Source of the DNA: RGIG7213 sp045545665
Lineage (GTDB): Bacteria > Bacillota > Clostridia > Oscillospirales > CAG-272
Reading direction: 5' to 3'
DNA: 64,000 nucleotides
Assembly: GCA_045545665.1 (NCBI GenBank)
Contig: JAZQBL010000025.1
Span: 1 to 64,000, forward strand
Shown: in pieces, positions 59,676 through 64,000 of the stretch
Position numbering within the stretch: position 1 is the first letter of the stretch
Layout: every line of letters begins with the position of its first letter
Made by a program: the position numbers and the translations under genes
The notes under the pieces: model-generated
Seen by the model: only the letters and a program-made list of their open reading frames with translations
Told to the model about the DNA's origin: nothing
Database searches by the model: none

Positions 59676-61096
59676 TAATAAGTTGCGGGGAAATATCTGT
59701 CGAGGTATTCCTCGCTTTCCTTTTTGTATTTTTCAACGTATTCGCCGTAATCGAGCTTACCTTTTAGTATCTGCTCGTAAGCTGATAAAGTATATTTGTC
59801 AAGATTTTTGTAGGAAGACGAAAAGCTGTACGCAAAGTCGTAATTGATGTTTTCGATAAGGATATTAAGCGCTGTTACAGCACCGTTGTCACGCAGAGTG
59901 TAATTCATATAACGGTCGATATATCTTTGTATAACGTGACCGGAGGAGGCTGCGTTTATGCCCATAATGAGCGCACCGAGCCCAATCTCGCTTGACGTAG
60001 TTTCGGGGATGGAAAGAACGACTGCATCAAGAGAAATGAACGACATATGTTCGTCGTCTTCTGTTGCTTTCGGAAGCGGAGCGATGCTCCATACGTCCTT
60101 TGTTGTTGCAAAGCTGTCGGGGATATTCAGCGAATCGAGCATAAATAAAACGTCGCCCGATGAAAAATCACCGTCTTTTTTGGGCGTAAATTCAAGCAGC
60201 TTTGATATGCCCCCGCATACCGTGTTCAACTTACCGTCAAACGTCAAAAGTCTTACCGGTTTATCGGGGAGGTTATTTGAAAATTTAAAGGATGAAAACA
60301 GAAGCTGTTTGTCAAATTCTTCCTCTGTTTTGTCAACTAAAATAGTGCCCTCGTAGTTTTCCGCACTTTTTAAATACTCGTAAAATTTGTCGTACGTCCA
60401 CGTACCGTCTGATACGTGTGAGGAAACGGGGGTAAGACCGAGGGATTCAAGATCTGTTTTGTTATAGTAAAGCGCTGTTATCTTATCGGGTTCAAAGCAT
60501 CCGTCGCCTGATGCGGCGAAAATATCATTTCCCACTGTAAAAGCCGAAACAGCAGAGTTGAGATACTCTGCATTTTCATCAAAATACGGGCTTGTACGCA
60601 GAGATTTAAGAAATCCGTCTCCAACGAGTGCTGCCGTAACGTCTGCGGGAAGTGCGAAAAAATGCCCCGGGGCAGTACCCGAATTGTATTCCGCTTTTAC
60701 AGTGTTGTATGCGGTTTCGGAGGATGTGAGAACTGTATGAAACGTCATATCAAATTTTTCTTCAACAGCCTTGAGTCTTGCTATTCTGTCGGAATTTATG
60801 AGCGTTTCTTCACCGTTACCTATCAAAAACGTGTCATCTGTTGTAAATACTTTGATCATTTCGTTTTCAAAAGAGAATTTTGCAACATCTTCAAGATACG
60901 CATCCGCTTGCTTTTTAAGATCCTCTGCGGAAAGCACCGGATCTTCTTTCGGGATATCTGTATCTTCCGAAACGTCGGACGTTATATCCGTTATTTCATC
61001 TGTTCCTTTTATCTTGCTTTCATTTATGACGATAACGCCGCACGATTGGAAAAGCAGAGCGCATATGATTAATAAACAAAAAATTGATCTTTTCAT
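59672..61096 (-). CDS. Solute-binding-protein-like lipoprotein
   Basis: A 474-residue lipoprotein. The signal peptide ends at the lipobox LFQSC (Cys19), and an acidic linker (DEITDITSDVSEDTDIPKED) follows. The main part resembles extracellular sugar-binding proteins: RLKAVEEKFDMTFHTVLTSS, DKITALYYNKTDLESLGL, GTWTYDKFYEYLKSAE and FISLDAVVLSIPETT. No permease or ATPase genes lie beside it, so it may be an orphan receptor or have another role. It converges with the DUF6062 gene. Confidence 0.78.
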   Translation of the reverse strand: MKRSIFCLLIICALLFQSCGVIVINESKIKGTDEITDITSDVSEDTDIPKEDPVLSAEDLKKQADAYLEDVAKFSFENEMIKVFTTDDTFLIGNGEETLINSDRIARLKAVEEKFDMTFHTVLTSSETAYNTVKAEYNSGTAPGHFFALPADVTAALVGDGFLKSLRTSPYFDENAEYLNSAVSAFTVGNDIFAASGDGCFEPDKITALYYNKTDLESLGLTPVSSHVSDGTWTYDKFYEYLKSAENYEGTILVDKTEEEFDKQLLFSSFKFSNNLPDKPVRLLTFDGKLNTVCGGISKLLEFTPKKDGDFSSGDVLFMLDSLNIPDSFATTKDVWSIAPLPKATEDDEHMSFISLDAVVLSIPETTSSEIGLGALIMGINAASSGHVIQRYIDRYMNYTLRDNGAVTALNILIENINYDFAYSFSSSYKNLDKYTLSAYEQILKGKLDYGEYVEKYKKESEEYLDRYFPATYY

Positions 61097-61190
61097 AACG
61101 TTATTCCTTGAAAATTATTATCCCTTTTATTATATCCTCGATTATAAGTAAAATCAATATATATTTCATTAATTTTTAGATCGGCAAAAA

Positions 61191-61222
61191 TAAAATCACC
61201 CCGCCGAAGCGGGGTGATGAAC
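61191..61222 (-). terminator. Terminator of the aquaporin gene
   Basis: Perfect 10-bp stem ATCACCCCGC/GCGGGGTGAT around CGAA, followed on minus by TTTATTTTTG. Confidence 0.9.
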
Positions 61223-61234
61223 GCAGAGTTGAAA

Positions 61235-61900
61235 TTATTTCTTGTCGGATGAGAGGAACTTGTAAACTACAGCTGCCAGAACACCGCCAACGAGGGGAGC
61301 TACGATGAACACCCAAACGTTTGCAAGAGCATCTCCGCCTACGAACAAAGCAGGACCGAAGCTTCTTGCAGGGTTTACGGACGTGCCTGTAAAGGATATG
61401 CCGAGAATGTGTACAAGTGTAAGGGAAAGACCGATAACGATACCTGCAACAGCACCGTTTTCAACCTTGGACGTAACGCCGAGAATTGCGATAACGAATA
61501 CGAACGTGAGGATTATCTCGATTATTACCGAGGATAAGATCTCGCCTTGATAAAGTGCGTTTGCACCGAGTCCGCTTTCTTTGCCGACAACACCCATAAG
61601 AGCTGCCGCACCTGCTATAGCGCCTGCAAACTGTGCGATGACGTAGCCTGCAAAGTCAGCAACCGTCATTTTGCCGCTTACAAGCATAGCAATTGAAACC
61701 GCGGGGTTTATGTGACAGCCTGAAATGTTTCCGATCGAATACGCCATGGCGACGATTACGAGACCGAAAGCAAGAGCTGTAAGCAGGTAACCTGTGCCGG
61801 CAGCGGGATTGCATCCGACAACAGCGGCTGTACCACATGCAAAGAACACGAGAACAAAGGTGCCGATGAATTCAGCGATGTACTTTTTTAATGATGACAT
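61235..61900 (-). CDS. aqpZ: Aquaporin (AqpZ-like, MIP family)
   Basis: A 221-residue six-helix channel with both NPA motifs, ISGCHINPAVSIAM and FTGTSVNPARSFGPAL. The selectivity-filter positions look water-type: Phe in helix 2 (LAFGL), His in helix 5 (LVHILG), Arg after the second NPA. That argues for water rather than glycerol. It stands alone with its own terminator. GGAGGT precedes the ATG. Confidence 0.93.
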   Translation of the reverse strand: MSSLKKYIAEFIGTFVLVFFACGTAAVVGCNPAAGTGYLLTALAFGLVIVAMAYSIGNISGCHINPAVSIAMLVSGKMTVADFAGYVIAQFAGAIAGAAALMGVVGKESGLGANALYQGEILSSVIIEIILTFVFVIAILGVTSKVENGAVAGIVIGLSLTLVHILGISFTGTSVNPARSFGPALFVGGDALANVWVFIVAPLVGGVLAAVVYKFLSSDKK

Positions 61901-62033
61901 AATAAAGACCTCCGATTTTATTTGCGATATAGATCGCTTCTGTAACCATATTATAACATATGCAATTTTATTTTACAATACTTATTTTAATAATTTGGTA
62001 AACAAATTTAAATATGTATAAGCGAGTTTGGTA

Positions 62034-62062
62034 TTGACTTTTTTAAAGATATATGATAAAAT
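62034..62062 (+). promoter_or_regulatory. Promoter of the DegV gene
   Basis: TTGACT (62034-62039), 17 bp, TAAAAT (62057-62062), about 54 bp before the start codon. Confidence 0.6.
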
Positions 62063-62115
62063 AAGCAAGTACAGCACACAGTGGTCTAAAGTGTTATGAA
62101 AGGAAATATACAGTT

Positions 62116-63015
62116 ATGGAACACAACTTTATTCTCTCATGTGAATCAACGGTGGATATGCCGTACTCTTACATAAGCGGAAGAGATATATCCGTTATAT
62201 TTTACACATATACTATTGATGGAGATGAATACGTAGACGATATGGGACGTGATCCCGAGGCTCTTGAAAAATTCTACGGTTTTATTGCAGACGGAAAGCT
62301 TCCTACAACTTCACAGATAAACTATCATAAATATTACGACTATTTTGACGGACTTCTTGCAAAAGGTGACGTTCTTCATATAAATTTCGGTTCGGGTATG
62401 ACACCGTCCGTTGAAAACGCATATGCGGCTCAAAGAGAGCTTATGAAGAAGTACCCCGACAGAAAGTTTGCGGTTATCGACTCGTTCTGTAGCTGCGGCG
62501 GTTACGGTATACTTGTCGAAGATGCGGCAAATCTCCGTGATGCGGGCAAGAGCTTTGAAGAGGTTGAAGCGTGGGTAAACGAAAACAGATATAAGGTACA
62601 CCACCAGTTTTTCTCGACCGACCTTACGATGTTCAGACGCGGAGGAAGAGTGTCGGGACCTGCTGCTATGGTAGGCACACTTCTCGGAATTTGTCCTATA
62701 ATGAATCTTGACGTTACGGGCCACATAATGGCGTACGATAAAGTCAAGGGTAAGAAAAAGGCAATTGAAAAGAACGTCGATGAAATAGTCAAACGAGCAG
62801 AAGGTATGGAAAAATACGACGGTACGTTTTACCTTTGCCATTCTCACTGCCCCGAGCTTGCGGAAGCTACGATAAAGCTTCTTGAGGAGCGTATGCCTAA
62901 GATAAAGGGTAAGATAAGAGTAAACGAAATAGGCACGATAATAGCGTCACATACGGGAGTCGGAACGGTCGCTTCCTTCTTCTATGGTGTTGACAGAAGA
63001 ACAGAAGGCAAATAA
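62116..63015 (+). CDS. DegV-family fatty-acid-binding protein
   Basis: A 299-residue two-domain protein. The start LSCESTVDMPYSYISGRDISVIFY, the lid region PTTSQINYHKYYDYF, the fatty-acid-phosphate-binding INFGSGMTPSVENAYAA and DLTMFRRGGRVSGPAAMVGTLLGICPIMNLD match DegV/FakB. FakB proteins present fatty acids to the kinase FakA. No fakA is in the window, so the partner is elsewhere. AAAGG precedes the ATG. Confidence 0.93.
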   Translation: MEHNFILSCESTVDMPYSYISGRDISVIFYTYTIDGDEYVDDMGRDPEALEKFYGFIADGKLPTTSQINYHKYYDYFDGLLAKGDVLHINFGSGMTPSVENAYAAQRELMKKYPDRKFAVIDSFCSCGGYGILVEDAANLRDAGKSFEEVEAWVNENRYKVHHQFFSTDLTMFRRGGRVSGPAAMVGTLLGICPIMNLDVTGHIMAYDKVKGKKKAIEKNVDEIVKRAEGMEKYDGTFYLCHSHCPELAEATIKLLEERMPKIKGKIRVNEIGTIIASHTGVGTVASFFYGVDRRTEGK

Positions 63016-63033
63016 TCTTTATTTAATTTGGAT

Positions 63034-63077
63034 AAAAAAACGGTGGTGTTGCAAAATCGCAACACCATCGTTTTTTA
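63034..63077. terminator. Bidirectional terminator after degV
   Basis: AACGGTGGTGTTGC and GCAACACCATCGTT (one mismatch) around AAAATC, with A7 and T6 flanks. It serves degV on plus and the permease on minus. Confidence 0.88.
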
Positions 63078-64000
63078 TATATCATACTGTGCAAGTATCT
63101 GTGCCGGTGTCTTACGTAAAAGAAGTAATATCGGTATGATACCGCATACAACGCAAAGCCCCAAAAGAATAACAAGATCTGCAAGGGCAAGCCACAGAGG
63201 ATAGTAAAATACACTTGATGAAACAGCTGACAGACTGTGGCATACGAAAATAAACAGACTCGACAAAGCGTATCCGATAAATACCGTCAAAGAAGAGAGG
63301 ACGAGCGATTCTATAAAGAATTTATACGTGAGATTTTTCTTTGATACGCCGATGGCACGGTAAATACCGACTTCCTTTATTCTGTTCATAAGAGCAGAAC
63401 GCATTATGAAATACATACATACACTCAAAAGTACCAGCGCAACAGCCATTGTTATGAGTCCGCTCAGTATGGAAGACTTCATACTTTCCATATTATCGTC
63501 AAACACGTCACTCGGTGTTATCACCGCCTCCATAAATTCGTGCGGTACTTCGATATTTGAAAAATTCGAGCGTATCCAGGAGTCTGTAAGGTCGGGGTCG
63601 GTCGAGTGGACCACCGTATACGTTCTTGAATACATATCGGAAGAATCAGTCATAGCATCAGATATATAAACGTTTCCGAATTCGTCTGTGTATTCGTAAT
63701 ACATTTCTTTGTCGCCGTATCCGCCGAGTGTGGCTGAAGGATGCGTTTGACCTGTTTTCTTTGCGAGCTTTATATAATCATTATCGCTTACAAGATAACA
63801 GTTGGTGTGTATTGCATACTGATCGATATTGCTGTAAAATTCTTTTTCGTACATCCACCGATATTCTTCCCGTTTTACGTCCATGTTGGGAAGGATTTCA
63901 AATTCCGCTGCAAGCTCTTTGTCAGTCGGTGTTTTTCCGTATTTCTGCTCGTAAGCGTATATTTTGTAGTAATATTCGTTAGATGAGAATAAGTACTTAC
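63075..64000 (-). CDS. FtsX-like ABC transporter permease, C-terminal part (cut by window edge)
   Basis: The frame is open from the stop at 63075 to the window end (about 308 residues visible), so the start lies outside. A large extracytoplasmic part (YSNIDQYAIHTNCYLVSDND, EMYYEYTDEFGNVYISD) precedes four helices with the FtsX signature: LSGLITMAVALVLLSVCMYFIMRSALMNRIKEVGIYRAIGVSKKNLTYKF in two pieces, and LALADLVILLGLCVVCGIIPILLLLRKTPAQILAQYDI at the end. It is probably a MacB-like permease for peptides or lipids. The internal ATG at 63884 is not the true start. Confidence 0.88.
   Translation of the reverse strand, partial: KYLFSSNEYYYKIYAYEQKYGKTPTDKELAAEFEILPNMDVKREEYRWMYEKEFYSNIDQYAIHTNCYLVSDNDYIKLAKKTGQTHPSATLGGYGDKEMYYEYTDEFGNVYISDAMTDSSDMYSRTYTVVHSTDPDLTDSWIRSNFSNIEVPHEFMEAVITPSDVFDDNMESMKSSILSGLITMAVALVLLSVCMYFIMRSALMNRIKEVGIYRAIGVSKKNLTYKFFIESLVLSSLTVFIGYALSSLFIFVCHSLSAVSSSVFYYPLWLALADLVILLGLCVVCGIIPILLLLRKTPAQILAQYDI

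Overview
The window is a chromosomal stretch from an anaerobic, endospore-forming member of the Clostridia (Bacillota). The evidence is a spoIIGA-sigE pair, a TepA-type ClpP-like protease, NfnAB (an anaerobe electron-bifurcating enzyme), an HPr protein with His15 and Ser46, a T-box leader, a clostridial rimP-nusA-ylxR-ylxQ-infB cluster, and many near-perfect sigma-A promoters with 17-bp spacers. No phage, intact transposase, CRISPR array or rRNA gene was found. I cannot name the genus from sequence alone; gene content resembles uncultured gut Oscillospirales-like Clostridia.

Layout. 1-5200 (minus): translation/transcription operon rimP, nusA, ylxR, ylxQ, infB behind one promoter and a hairpin-rich leader. 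5300-10920 (plus): a low-molecular-weight phosphatase and a YfcE-like phosphoesterase, an iron alcohol dehydrogenase, then nfnA-nfnB-nadK, which together make and balance NADP(H). 10990-12960: small unknown genes, a four-helix-bundle protein, a mini-hairpin array and tRNA-Leu with a partial upstream duplicate. 12965-17000: comEC, tepA, a pyruvyl-transferase-like gene. 17220-21242: rimM, trmD, a large polytopic membrane protein and two DUF4330-like membrane-anchored proteins. 21409-26710: HPr, uvrC and a complete ECF transporter (T, fused double ATPase, S). 26756-33697 (minus): one very large cyclic-glucan-synthase-like enzyme. 33816-35375: spoIIGA and pro-sigE. 35372-42759: an oxidoreductase, tRNA-Thr, ychF, an XRE regulator/DUF6442-like pair with a palindromic operator, a T-box-controlled XRE-cupin-acyl-CoA synthetase fusion, and a sugar kinase. 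42760-53118: a gene-poor repeat region, lipoproteins, small unknown proteins, NfeD/SPFH, a CBM9-like surface protein, rpe, a CNNM/CorC protein. 53119-56207 (minus): a leucine-rich-repeat remnant, an aspartate-type aminotransferase, asnS. 56482-56720: tRNA-Gly, tRNA-Arg, tRNA-His. 56912-64000: a Cys-containing small peptide gene, a zinc-ribbon protein, an OGG1-like glycosylase, a DUF6062 protein, a solute-binding-like lipoprotein, an aquaporin, a DegV protein and the C-terminal part of an FtsX-like permease cut by the window edge.

Most notable: the T-box leader in front of an XRE-cupin-AMP-ligase fusion (suggesting tRNA-sensing control of acid activation), a perfect palindrome built into the promoter of the XRE/DUF6442 pair, a 77-nt cloverleaf-like intergenic element plus other tandem-hairpin arrays, a duplicated tRNA-Leu 5' half between promoter and tRNA, and a small protein with a precursor-peptide look. 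Assignments rest on reading translations and motifs by eye; no database search was run.
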